This document shows, one piece after another, positions 1-8,381 of a stretch of 64,000 nucleotides of DNA. Within the stretch, counting starts at the first letter, position 1, and every line of letters begins with the position of its first letter. The notes beneath the pieces were generated by a model. That model was not told where the DNA came from and did not search any database. It saw nothing but the letters and a program-made list of their open reading frames with translations. The stretch lies in the NCBI GenBank assembly GCA_965207945.1, contig OZ242303.1, positions 1 through 64,000 on the forward strand. The letters are read 5' to 3'. This DNA is from JAAOII01 sp965207945 (GTDB lineage Bacteria > Pseudomonadota > Gammaproteobacteria > CBDBNL01 > JAAOII01). Both the position numbers and the translations under genes were made by a program.

Positions 1-24
1 GAATTGTTGAATTGTTGAATTGTT
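1..24. repeat. Three tandem copies of an 8-bp unit upstream of panC
   Basis: The window opens with three perfect copies of GAATTGTT. They run straight into a TAAAAT sequence (24-29) that could act as a -10 box for panC. Copy number could alter the promoter, but the upstream end of the array lies outside the window. Confidence 0.7.
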
Positions 25-38
25 AAAATAAAGCCATC

Positions 39-60
39 ATGCAAATACCATGCAAATAAT
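39..60. repeat. 11-bp direct repeat duplicating the panC start codon
   Basis: ATGCAAATACC (39-49) is followed directly by ATGCAAATAAT (50-60). Each copy carries an ATG, but 11 bp is not a multiple of three. The first ATG therefore reads a six-codon frame ending in TAA, and only the second opens panC. Confidence 0.75.
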
Positions 61-895
61 CCGTTCGCCTCAGGAAATGTCTACGCTTGCTGATAAGCTT
101 CGCCGAGATGGCAAGTCCATCGGCTTTGTTCCCACCCTTGGCAATCTACACGAAGGACACAGTAAACTTATGCACAGCATCCGTTCTTGTTGTGATGTTT
201 TAGTGGTTAGTATTTTTGTTAATCCAACTCAGTTCGCTGAGGGGGAAGATCTGGATGCCTACCCACGCACTGAGGAGCAGGACTTACAAATCTGCGCAAC
301 AGCAGGAGCTAATGCAGTGTTTATACCGCGCGCCGAAGATATTTATGTCACTGGCAAGCACCCGCTGACTCAGGTTAATATCTCCACAATGACTGGGCTG
401 CACTGCGGAGTTAGCCGTCCACCACATTTTATCGGAGTACTAACTATAGTTTCTTTGTTGTTTAATTTAGTTAAGCCACATCATGCGGCATTTGGCAAGA
501 AGGACTTTCAACAATTAAGGTTAGTGCAGATAATGGTAGAAGAACTCCACTTCCCAGTGAACATCATAGCGGTGGATACTGGACGCGCCGATGATGGCTT
601 GGCATTAAGTTCACGCAATCGCTACCTGACTAAACAGCAGCGCGCCATAGCCCCACAATTTTATGCCACTTTGCAACAACTGGCAAGTGAGATTCAGGGA
701 GGCAACAAGGATTATCAACAGCTGGAAGAGCAAGCATTAACCCACCTACAAAAAATAGGATTCCGCCCTGACTATATTCATATATGTCGCCAAAGTGACT
801 TGCAGCCCGCAAGTCCCGCTGATAAACAACCTGTTATTTTGGCAGCGGCGTATCTTGGCAAAGCTCGCCTTATTGATAACATTGTGTGCGAATGA
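50..895 (+). CDS. panC: Pantothenate synthetase
   Basis: Condenses pantoate and beta-alanine with ATP to make pantothenate, the precursor of coenzyme A, in the cytosol. At 281 residues it has the usual length. The nucleotidyltransferase signature PTLGNLHEGH spans residues 28-37, with the ATP-binding HEGH at 34-37. FVNPTQF, the FGKKDFQQL pantoate/ATP region and the SSRNRYL loop follow in the expected order. The usual Met of PTMG is Leu here, a conservative change. The stop overlaps the psd start as ATGA, so the two are probably translationally coupled. panB and panD are not in the window. The start is one of two duplicated ATGs 11 bp apart; only this one is in frame. Confidence 0.97.
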   Translation: MQIIRSPQEMSTLADKLRRDGKSIGFVPTLGNLHEGHSKLMHSIRSCCDVLVVSIFVNPTQFAEGEDLDAYPRTEEQDLQICATAGANAVFIPRAEDIYVTGKHPLTQVNISTMTGLHCGVSRPPHFIGVLTIVSLLFNLVKPHHAAFGKKDFQQLRLVQIMVEELHFPVNIIAVDTGRADDGLALSSRNRYLTKQQRAIAPQFYATLQQLASEIQGGNKDYQQLEEQALTHLQKIGFRPDYIHICRQSDLQPASPADKQPVILAAAYLGKARLIDNIVCE

Positions 896-1743
896 ACTTG
901 AAAAGGAGTTCATCCGCCGCAGCCCGCATCTTAACCGACTGCCGTATTCGCTGGCTAAAGAATCTTTTAATCTATCTGTTTATACTTATATACAAGCCAA
1001 ATATGCAAGAGGCACTACATTCGCAGCTACGCCATTATATTAGCTTCAATGATTTCTTCACGCGACGGCTCAAAGTGAATGCTCGCCCTTTATCTGACTC
1101 GGCGCTTGTGTCTCCCGCAGACGGAACCTTAACCAATGGCGGCATAATTCAGCATGGCAGAATATCAGCTAAGGCGACCGCCGCTCTGAGTGCTGCAGGT
1201 ATATCTAAGTCGCCAATTATCCGCAATATCAAGGGAGCGGACTATTCGGTTAGCGAACTCCTTGGTTTAGATGAAGATGACTCTCGCGTTAAATCTCTCA
1301 GCAATGGGCAAAGCACGGTTATCTATTTGGCACCGCATAACTATCATCGCGTCCATGTCCCATGCGCCGCTACGCTTACTCTCGCCAACTTCATTCCTGG
1401 CGAGCTTTACTCGGTGAACGAAAAAAGCGTGAAGCGCCTCCCGTCTTTATACGCTCATAATCAGCGCTTGTCTTGTGTGTTTGCAACAGAATATGGAATG
1501 ATGGCTTATGTGATGGTTGCCGCCTTATTTGTTTCGTCTATCGGGACGGCTTGGGGCTCAGTTTATCGCGCCCGTTCTGCCGCAGAGAAACACACAACCC
1601 CACAAAAATTTAACAAAGGAGATGAGCTCGGATACTTTGAAATGGGTTCCACCGTAGTCATGCTATTGGAAAACCGCAACCTATCCCTTGTCCCCGACCC
1701 TAACACCCCCATCAAAATGGGAGAGCCACTATTTACCATTTAA
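892..1743 (+). CDS. psd: Phosphatidylserine decarboxylase proenzyme
   Basis: Makes phosphatidylethanolamine from phosphatidylserine at the inner membrane. The precursor self-cleaves at a Gly-Ser bond, and the Ser becomes the pyruvoyl cofactor. The cleavage motif MGSTVV is present with Ser at about residue 253. FNDFFTRRL, SPADGT, YHRVHVPC and PGELYSVN are all recognisable family motifs. I place the start at the ATG that overlaps the panC stop (ATGA). A GTG six bases upstream is also in frame. At 283 residues it lacks the long C-terminal extension of the E. coli enzyme and ends soon after GEPLFTI. No phosphatidylserine synthase gene is nearby. Confidence 0.93.
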   Translation: MNLKRSSSAAARILTDCRIRWLKNLLIYLFILIYKPNMQEALHSQLRHYISFNDFFTRRLKVNARPLSDSALVSPADGTLTNGGIIQHGRISAKATAALSAAGISKSPIIRNIKGADYSVSELLGLDEDDSRVKSLSNGQSTVIYLAPHNYHRVHVPCAATLTLANFIPGELYSVNEKSVKRLPSLYAHNQRLSCVFATEYGMMAYVMVAALFVSSIGTAWGSVYRARSAAEKHTTPQKFNKGDELGYFEMGSTVVMLLENRNLSLVPDPNTPIKMGEPLFTI

Positions 1744-1844
1744 CCCAACAACTTTCCATGCCTACTGTGAGAGATGGAAGGACGGGATTAATGCCACCCG
1801 CTAATATTCCCGATATATTAAAAAACACAGAGTTTTAATGAAAC

Positions 1845-1873
1845 TTAACAAAAGCATAAAAAAGTTATATAAT
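1845..1873 (+). promoter_or_regulatory. Sigma-70-type promoter of clpS (leaderless geometry)
   Basis: TTAACA (1845-1850), a 17-bp spacer and TATAAT (1868-1873) make a near-consensus promoter. The clpS ATG is at 1881, seven bases past the -10 box, so transcription should start at or one base before the start codon. Confidence 0.7.
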
Positions 1874-1880
1874 AACAGGT

Positions 1881-2210
1881 ATGAAATTTGATGATAAGCC
1901 CGCAGCTAGTTCGCTACCAGAAAGTAGATCTCGTTCTGGCGCCGACCCCTTACCCCCGTCTAAGTATCGGGTAGTGGTAATACACAACAGTAAGGCGCCG
2001 CCAGATTTCGTTGAACAGGTTATGATAAGAGTTTTTGGATTAGATCGTAATTCGGTTGTCAAGATGATGTCGCAGATGAGCAAAGAAGGGCGCGCAGCAT
2101 GTGGCGTCTTTGTAAGAGAGATTGCTGAAACCAAAGCATCAGAAGTAGAAAAGCTTGCATCGGATAACGAATGTTTATTAGAGTGTGTCATAGAAAAGAT
2201 TCAAGAATAG
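1881..2210 (+). CDS. clpS: ClpS-family adaptor with altered N-degron pocket
   Basis: ClpS hands N-degron substrates to the ClpA N-domain. The core fits the family: YRVVVIHN (29-36), FVEQVM, GRAACGVF and REIAETKA, 109 residues in all. The residues that bind the substrate alpha-amino group in E. coli ClpS (Asn34, Asp35, His66) are only partly kept. Asn36 is present, but the next position is Ser37 instead of Asp, and the His position (VHY in E. coli) reads Met66-Ser67. The loop after it is one residue short. The fold and ClpA-binding surface look intact, so I infer a real adaptor with changed or lost N-end specificity. It stands directly before clpA, as is usual. Confidence 0.9.
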   Translation: MKFDDKPAASSLPESRSRSGADPLPPSKYRVVVIHNSKAPPDFVEQVMIRVFGLDRNSVVKMMSQMSKEGRAACGVFVREIAETKASEVEKLASDNECLLECVIEKIQE

Positions 2211-2232
2211 CTGAAAAGAGAACAGGGGCTAT

Positions 2233-2265
2233 ATAAATGCAGGATAAATGCAAGATACATGCAAG
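2233..2265. repeat. Three 11-bp tandem repeats between clpS and clpA
   Basis: ATAAATGCAGG, ATAAATGCAAG and ATACATGCAAG follow one another without gaps. The array ends 12 bases before the clpA ATG, next to an AAAGG (2267-2271) that could serve as its ribosome binding site. The period equals about one helical turn. No function is evident. Confidence 0.7.
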
Positions 2266-2277
2266 TAAAGGCATAAG

Positions 2278-4647
2278 ATGTTAAGTAAGGATTTACAACT
2301 CGCTCTACAGGAAGCGCAAAAAATGGCGGATGGGCACAATAATGGTTATGTTACTTTAGAGTACCTGCTGTTTTCCCTTTGTCGCGATAAAGATACCGCA
2401 GAAGCATTAACATTTTGCAATGTTGATATAAAAGAACTACAATCCCGCCTTACTGAATTTATAGCTGAGAATAAAATTTCTCCCAGCGAAAAAGGAGCCA
2501 AAGCTCAGTCAACGGTTGCTCTGCAACGGGTATTGCAACGAGCAGAGGCACTGACTCTTGCCATTTCCCCGAATTCAACAGATGCGGTTAAAGGCAATAT
2601 GGTTTTGCGCGCAATGTTTGAAGAGGAAGATAGCAATGCGGTTTATTTGCTGAAATATCAAGGGGTTAATGTAGAGGATGCTAACGATTACTTGCAAAAT
2701 ATATATAGCAAACCTATTCTGGATGGCACCTATTATCAACCGCACACTAAGCACCCTGAATCACAGCCAACTTTCGGTTATCCTTCGGGTAAGGGCGAAA
2801 ATGTGCTTGAAACCTTCGCGCTCAATCTTAACGAAAAAGTTATAAAGGAAGGAGCAGATCCTTTAGTAGGCAGAGCAGACGCCATGGAGCGCATATTGCA
2901 GGTTTTAGCGCGCCAACGCAAGAACAATCCCCTGCTCATAGGAGAGCCAGGAGTCGGCAAGACGGCTATGGTGCGTGGGCTGGCGATGGCAATAGAAGAA
3001 GGCGAGGTGCCAGAAAGCATTGCCAACTGTGAGATATACTCATTGGACTTAGGCAGTTTGCTGGCAGGCACCAGATATCGCGGCGATTTTGAAAAACGCG
3101 TAAAGACCGTCATTACTCAACTCAAGAGAAAAAAGAACGCTATTCTCTTTATAGATGACATACATTCGCTAATAGGCGCTGGCGCTGCGGGACCAGATAA
3201 TGTGGATGCTTCTGGATTATTTAAGCCAGCAATTTCCAGCGGTTCAATTCGTTGTATTGGGTCAACTAATTATGAAAGTTATCGTTCGGTATTAGGTAAG
3301 GATAACACCCTATCTCGCCACTTTCAGACAGTGGAGATTGGCAAGCTTGATTTTGATGAGACATACAGAGTGTTGGAAGGAGTTAGACCGCGCCTGGAGA
3401 GTTTTCATAAGGTGCGCTACACTGCGGAAGGGATGAAGGCGGCAATCACTCTGTCGGATCGGCACATCACCGCAAGGCATCAGCCAGACAAGGCAATAGA
3501 TATTCTGGACGAGGCAGGAGCGTTTCAAAAAATTATAGAACAGAATAAATCTATGATAGGAGGCGGCTACGGCGCTGGCGGCATAGGAGAGAATTACAAA
3601 ACCAACATCGGTAATTACCCCGGCGGTAAATCCAATAGTAAATCTGCCCGAGCAAAAAAGCGTCTAATAGATAAACATGAAATACAGCAGGCGGTAGCCA
3701 AGGTAACTGGCCTGCCGTTGGAGAGTTTAACGGATGATACTCGTCTTCAGCTAAAAAATTTAGAAGAAGAGTTATGTCAAAATATTTTTGGACAAAACCC
3801 AGCAATTAAGCAATTGGTAAGCGCCATTAAGATGTCGCGAGCAGAACTGAACCAACCTGGTCGTCCATTAGGCTGCTATATGTTGGCGGGTCCTACGGGA
3901 GTCGGCAAGACAGAAGTATGTTTAAAATTGGCGCAACTCTCGGGGATTAATCTAATAAGATTTGATATGTCAGAATATTCCGAAAGCCACACAGTGGCTC
4001 GGCTGGTGGGAGCGCCTCCCGGCTATGTTGGCTTTGACAATGGCAGCCAGCTAACTGCCGCAGTGATGAAAGCACCGCACTCTATTGTTCTTTTTGATGA
4101 AATGGAAAAGGCGCATCCCAACATATATAACATTCTGCTACAGATAATGGACTATGCTTCGCTTACCGATAATAGCGGGGTTAAGACAGATTTTCGCAAC
4201 ACCATTGTTATAGTTACCACTAATGCTGGAGCTGATAAGTTGCAACAACGTTCCAGCGGGTTTACTGGCGGCGAACCTCATGATAGCTCTCAGGCAATTA
4301 TCAGTACTTTTAGCCCCGAGTTTCGCAACCGCTTAGATGCAATAATTCAGTTTGAGGGACTAACCCCGTTAGTTATGGAACAGGTGGTGGTTAAATTTAT
4401 TGATGAATTGCAAGAACAGGTAATTGAGCGTAATATTACCTTGGAGATAGACGCCGCTGCTCGTAAATGGCTTGCTACTCGCGGCTATGATGCAGTCATG
4501 GGAGCCCGCCCACTCATCCGTTTAATTAAAGAGAAGATTAAAATGCCGCTAGCTGATATGATGCTGTTTGGCGGTCTTGAAAAGAAGGGAGGGGTGATTC
4601 GCATATCAGTGGAGAAGAAAGAGCTAATTCTACGCCGAGAGCAATAG
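2278..4647 (+). CDS. clpA: ATP-dependent Clp protease ATPase subunit ClpA
   Basis: AAA+ unfoldase that feeds substrates to ClpP. At 789 residues it is slightly longer than the E. coli protein (758). An N-terminal Clp repeat domain (MLSKDLQLALQEA onward) is followed by a first AAA module with Walker A GEPGVGKT (222-229), and a second with GPTGVGKT (538-545), FRNRLD and the C-terminal small domain. A Gly/Lys-rich insert lies at about residues 425-462. The loop that normally carries the ClpP-docking tripeptide IGL/IGF reads Ser-Gly-Phe (660-662), so the leading hydrophobic residue is gone. ClpB-type identity is unlikely because there is no middle coiled-coil domain and ClpS is adjacent. It starts a packed run of genes; ribD follows after 2 bp. 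Confidence 0.93.
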   Translation: MLSKDLQLALQEAQKMADGHNNGYVTLEYLLFSLCRDKDTAEALTFCNVDIKELQSRLTEFIAENKISPSEKGAKAQSTVALQRVLQRAEALTLAISPNSTDAVKGNMVLRAMFEEEDSNAVYLLKYQGVNVEDANDYLQNIYSKPILDGTYYQPHTKHPESQPTFGYPSGKGENVLETFALNLNEKVIKEGADPLVGRADAMERILQVLARQRKNNPLLIGEPGVGKTAMVRGLAMAIEEGEVPESIANCEIYSLDLGSLLAGTRYRGDFEKRVKTVITQLKRKKNAILFIDDIHSLIGAGAAGPDNVDASGLFKPAISSGSIRCIGSTNYESYRSVLGKDNTLSRHFQTVEIGKLDFDETYRVLEGVRPRLESFHKVRYTAEGMKAAITLSDRHITARHQPDKAIDILDEAGAFQKIIEQNKSMIGGGYGAGGIGENYKTNIGNYPGGKSNSKSARAKKRLIDKHEIQQAVAKVTGLPLESLTDDTRLQLKNLEEELCQNIFGQNPAIKQLVSAIKMSRAELNQPGRPLGCYMLAGPTGVGKTEVCLKLAQLSGINLIRFDMSEYSESHTVARLVGAPPGYVGFDNGSQLTAAVMKAPHSIVLFDEMEKAHPNIYNILLQIMDYASLTDNSGVKTDFRNTIVIVTTNAGADKLQQRSSGFTGGEPHDSSQAIISTFSPEFRNRLDAIIQFEGLTPLVMEQVVVKFIDELQEQVIERNITLEIDAAARKWLATRGYDAVMGARPLIRLIKEKIKMPLADMMLFGGLEKKGGVIRISVEKKELILRREQ

Positions 4648-4649
4648 AA

Positions 4650-5861
4650 ATGGATTTGACTCCAATGGAGGAGGCATTGCGCTTGGCAAAACAAGGGCTG
4701 TATTCCACTAGCCCTAATCCACGAGTTGGTTGTGTCATAGTCCGCGACGGACAACATGTTGGAAGTGGTTGGCATAGTAAAGCTGGTGAGCCCCACGCCG
4801 AGATAATTGCCTTGAATCAAGCAGGGGATAAAGCCGAAGGAGCGGATGTATATATTACCTTGGAGCCCTGTTGCCATCAAGGCAAGACCGCCCCTTGTAC
4901 GGAAGCGCTTATTAAAGCCAAAGTAGCTAAAGTTTATATAGCCATAAGTGACCCAAACCCATTAGTCGACGGCAAAGGGATTGCCAGATTAAAACAAGCG
5001 GGTATAGAAGTTAACATTGGAATCTTGGCAGAAGAAGCGGCAGAACTTAATAAAGGTTTTATCCAACGTCATAAAAAAGGTAGACCATGGGTTAGATTAA
5101 AAATGGCGCAAAGTTTAGACGGCGCAACTGCCTTTCGTGATACTAACCCCAATGCCAACCCCAATGCCAACCCCAATGCCAGCCCCAATACCAACTCCAA
5201 TACTTCCGCAGCAGATTCTCCGTGTTGGATAACTGGTGAAGAAGCAAGAAAAGATGTCCATCATTGGCGTGCCCAAAGCTGCGCAGTAATAACTGGCGCG
5301 GCAACCTTGAATGCTGACAACTCCCGTCTTAATGCGCGTCTTGAAACTACTTCCCCGCTGCAGCCGCTAACTCAGCCGTTGCGTATAGTGTTGGACACCA
5401 ATTTCACCCTATCTCCCGATGCTGCCTTTTTCACTACTCCAGGAGCTAAGCTTTGGATTGGAGCGAGTAATATAGATAACAAGAATCAAGTGACTCTGCC
5501 CGCTGCGCCAGCGGAAACCGAAGTTATTACCTTGCCTCATAACGAGAAGGGTGAGAATGACGGGAAGGATGGGAAGGGCGGGAGCGGCATCAAATTAACC
5601 AGTGTGGTGGAGAATTTAGCGCAACGAGGCATTAACGAGCTTATGGTAGAGAGCGGCGCTCGCCTGGCAGGTGCTTTTTTGACCGCAGATTTAGTTGATG
5701 AGTTCATTCTTTATATTTCCCCTTGTATAATGGGAACTAAGACCGCTCCTTTAATGGAGCTTACTGTTCATAGTATGAAAGATGCTTATAAATTTGAGAT
5801 AATTGATGAAAGATTTTTTGGCAAAGATATTCGCTTTGTTTTGCGCCCCCGTGTTAGTTAA
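4650..5861 (+). CDS. ribD: Bifunctional riboflavin biosynthesis deaminase/reductase
   Basis: Catalyses the second and third steps of riboflavin synthesis. The N-terminal deaminase has the zinc and catalytic residues H49-A-E51 and C74...C83 (PCCHQGKTAPC). The C-terminal reductase begins near KMAQSLDGAT and has ITGAATLNAD, LVLDT-like and ELMVESG motifs. Two insertions stand out. Residues from about 166 consist of NPNA repeats followed by Asn/Ser-rich sequence, just after SLDGATAF where relatives have a short turn. A Lys/Gly-rich stretch encoded at about 5542-5587 forms a second. Both keep the frame. At 403 residues it is longer than the E. coli enzyme (367). The 3' end overlaps lpoA. Confidence 0.95.
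   Translation: MDLTPMEEALRLAKQGLYSTSPNPRVGCVIVRDGQHVGSGWHSKAGEPHAEIIALNQAGDKAEGADVYITLEPCCHQGKTAPCTEALIKAKVAKVYIAISDPNPLVDGKGIARLKQAGIEVNIGILAEEAAELNKGFIQRHKKGRPWVRLKMAQSLDGATAFRDTNPNANPNANPNASPNTNSNTSAADSPCWITGEEARKDVHHWRAQSCAVITGAATLNADNSRLNARLETTSPLQPLTQPLRIVLDTNFTLSPDAAFFTTPGAKLWIGASNIDNKNQVTLPAAPAETEVITLPHNEKGENDGKDGKGGSGIKLTSVVENLAQRGINELMVESGARLAGAFLTADLVDEFILYISPCIMGTKTAPLMELTVHSMKDAYKFEIIDERFFGKDIRFVLRPRVS
5145..5210 (+). repeat. 12-bp tandem repeat inside ribD encoding NPNA
   Basis: Near-perfect copies of the 12-mer CCCAATGCCAAC run through this stretch and then decay into related AAT/AAC-rich codons. The period is four codons, so the frame holds whatever the copy number. Confidence 0.85.
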
Positions 5862-7989
5862 GAATAAACTAAGAATAGAAATAAAATTACTCGTCTTGTG
5901 CGGGCTATTGGTGTTGGCAGCTTGTCAAACCGCCCCTTCAAAAAAGACCCCTTCTGCCACGCAGAAGCCAGCTATAACTCGCGAGGAAGCTCGCATCTTA
6001 AGTGAAGAAGCAGAAGTAAAATTAGCAAGAGCGGAAGAGGCGCTTAAGGATGGCAATGGCGGCCGTGCGCGCCGCCAATTAAATGGTGTGAAAACTGCAA
6101 GCCTAAATGCCTCTCAGCTTCTCAGGTTTCAACTGGCAAAGGTTCGCTACTATCTTTTGGTTGATAAACCTAACCTTGCTTATCGTGAAATAGCTCCAGT
6201 AGGAGACGATGCTCTAAGAGGCAGCTCCATTGCCTTTCAAACTGAGTGGTTCTTATCTTATGCAGCAACCTTAGAGGCAAGAGGGGACATCAAGCTCGCC
6301 TTGCGCATGCTAATTCTTATGGATGAACGACTCAGCGCTAAGAATAGTATTGCCAACCAAAAACAAATCCTTAGAATGCTTGACACTCTACCCGCAGATA
6401 CTTTACTGCGAGAAGCAAGATTGGCGCCTGATACCTACATGCGTGGCTGGTATGATTTTACCCTTCTAAGTTATATAGATCCCGATTATTCACGAACTAA
6501 CTCGCGTTCGCTATGGCGTAAGTCGTATCCACGTCACCCAGGGCAAAGATACTTCTCCGTACTTGATTCAAAACAGGGGGAATTAATCCAAGTTTCCTCT
6601 AAGTCAGCCCGTGCCCCCATTCCCGTTGCATTCTTGCTCCCGTTTAGCGGTCCGCTTGAATCTTTTTCAGAGGCAATAGTAGCAGGCTATATAGGCATGG
6701 CAAAACAACATTACACTGCAGTAGAGGTCAAACGATATGATACTAATCAAGAAAACTCAGTACGCTCTCTTTATGACAGAGCTGTTAGAGAAAAAAACAG
6801 TTTAATAATAGGTCCCTTACGTAAAGAAAAGGTAGAGCAGCTTTATAGAGAAGTGTCAAGACCCGCCATACCTATATTGGCTTTTAATGCGCTACCCAAA
6901 GGAGGCAAGCGTGATAAATTTTTTAGTTATAACCTTGATATTGAAAGAAACGCAGTATTCGCGGCTCGTTCTGCTTGGAAGAATGAGTGCCGCGCTATGA
7001 TAATTATTAGACAGGATAATGAGCTGGGAGATAGAGCCAGCAATGCCGTGGAGCGGGAATGGCGTTCTTTAGGGGGCAAGATTGTAAAAAATAGAATAAT
7101 CGTCCCAGAAGAAAAAATTATAGCAGCTGTCTCTGAAATAGTAGAGGTCACCAACGAAGAAGTTGAGGCAAGCAAAGAAGTATATCGCAACTATCTATTC
7201 CAATTACGTAAACGCGGGTTGGAAGAAAAGACATTAAATGAACTACTAAATACGGTTTCTCAAGAAGAAGATATCCCGACTCTATTACCGCGCGAAGATA
7301 GACAATTATTATTGCTGGAGCAAGAAGTTTCAATGATATCTAAAGAAAATTATAATCGAAATACTGCAACACAAAGAGCAGCCGCCGGCACATTGACCCC
7401 CGAGATACTTGAGGAACTAAAACTAATCGCTGGTGATACAGAAGAAGAAGTGAGCACTCAAGAGTTGCTTGACAATTTTTTTACAGAAATGCAAGCATCT
7501 TACGAGAGAGTTGATGCTGATTGTATCTTCTTAGCTATGGATAGCATAATGGCGGTTAGAGTTAGGCCCTTCCTTTCTTTTTATCTTGCCAATGATATTC
7601 CAGTTTATGGCACCTTCTTGTTATATGACCGTGATCTGAGTGGCGCTACTTATCGTGATTTACAGCAGGTAAGATATGGAGAGTTGCCAGGAATTTTAGG
7701 ATTGTTACGTAATTGGGATGGGTCGCTTCAAGCCGATAGTATTTTTGCCTTGCGTTTTTATGCGCGTGGACGGGATGCATTTATCATAGGGCAGTCACTA
7801 CCGCGTTTTATAGACCACTCGGAAAGGGCTTCATCCAAACGTGGCGATAAAACCACCAGAGAGTATTATGTCTTTGGGGAAAGTGGACTTCTTTTTATAG
7901 ATGACTTAGAAATAATTAATATTCCACGCGAGGTTTATTTTTCTGCAGGTCGCCCACGTTCCTTTAAGCATCGCAGTATCTTTCAATAA
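5851..7989 (+). CDS. lpoA: Outer-membrane lipoprotein LpoA, activator of penicillin-binding protein 1a
   Basis: LpoA (LppC family) spans the periplasm from the outer membrane and stimulates PBP1a during cell-wall synthesis. From the GTG at 5851 the protein starts with a short basic n-region and a hydrophobic stretch ending in the lipobox LAAC (Cys25). An ATG 48 bases upstream is in frame but would bury the signal in a long N-terminus, so I prefer the GTG. A helical TPR-like N-terminal half is followed by a periplasmic-binding-protein-like domain from about residue 250 (PIPVAFLLPFSG, NSLIIGPLRKEKV, VDADCIFLAMD). That domain contains a charged insert of about 100 residues. It overlaps ribD by 11 bases and precedes yraN by one base, the order found in many gammaproteobacteria. 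Confidence 0.9.
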   Translation: MLVKNKLRIEIKLLVLCGLLVLAACQTAPSKKTPSATQKPAITREEARILSEEAEVKLARAEEALKDGNGGRARRQLNGVKTASLNASQLLRFQLAKVRYYLLVDKPNLAYREIAPVGDDALRGSSIAFQTEWFLSYAATLEARGDIKLALRMLILMDERLSAKNSIANQKQILRMLDTLPADTLLREARLAPDTYMRGWYDFTLLSYIDPDYSRTNSRSLWRKSYPRHPGQRYFSVLDSKQGELIQVSSKSARAPIPVAFLLPFSGPLESFSEAIVAGYIGMAKQHYTAVEVKRYDTNQENSVRSLYDRAVREKNSLIIGPLRKEKVEQLYREVSRPAIPILAFNALPKGGKRDKFFSYNLDIERNAVFAARSAWKNECRAMIIIRQDNELGDRASNAVEREWRSLGGKIVKNRIIVPEEKIIAAVSEIVEVTNEEVEASKEVYRNYLFQLRKRGLEEKTLNELLNTVSQEEDIPTLLPREDRQLLLLEQEVSMISKENYNRNTATQRAAAGTLTPEILEELKLIAGDTEEEVSTQELLDNFFTEMQASYERVDADCIFLAMDSIMAVRVRPFLSFYLANDIPVYGTFLLYDRDLSGATYRDLQQVRYGELPGILGLLRNWDGSLQADSIFALRFYARGRDAFIIGQSLPRFIDHSERASSKRGDKTTREYYVFGESGLLFIDDLEIINIPREVYFSAGRPRSFKHRSIFQ

Positions 7990-7990
7990 A

Positions 7991-8365
7991 ATGAACAGGC
8001 AACCAAATAGTAATCCGCGCCCATCAACTATTGAGATAGGAAAACAAGCAGAAAGCCGCGCTGAGAGATTCCTGCTTACCAAAGGACTACAACTTATATG
8101 CAGAAACTATCGTTGCAGATGGGGCGAAATTGATTTGATAATGAAAGATAAGGATGAGCTAGTGTTTGTAGAAGTTCGTTTCCGTAAATACAATGCTTAT
8201 GGCGGAGCATTGGAAAGCATTGATTACTTCAAACAAAAAAAGATTGAACGGGCAGCCCAACATTATATACAAAGGTTTTATAATGACGCAAACATTCCTA
8301 CTTGCCGCATTGATGTGGTGGCAATTGAAGGTGAAACGCTACATTGGATTGACAATATAAGTTAA
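7991..8365 (+). CDS. yraN: YraN/UPF0102 family endonuclease-like protein
   Basis: Small protein of a restriction-endonuclease-like fold; its cellular role is not settled. The 124 residues show the family core: GKQAESRAERFLLTKG, LICRNYRCRWGEIDLIM and ELVFVEVRFRK, which carry the Glu, Asp and Glu-x-Arg/Lys positions of the presumed metal site. It lies between lpoA and diaA, its usual place. The start is the ATG one base after the lpoA stop. Confidence 0.9.
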   Translation: MNRQPNSNPRPSTIEIGKQAESRAERFLLTKGLQLICRNYRCRWGEIDLIMKDKDELVFVEVRFRKYNAYGGALESIDYFKQKKIERAAQHYIQRFYNDANIPTCRIDVVAIEGETLHWIDNIS

Positions 8366-8381
8366 TAAAATCATAAGTAAG

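Noticed and set aside
795..1043. Alternative frame across the panC-psd junction as a separate gene or a psd frameshift
   Set aside because: The psd frame from 892 aligns with the family N-terminus (RIRWLKNLL...KPNMQEA) without a shift.
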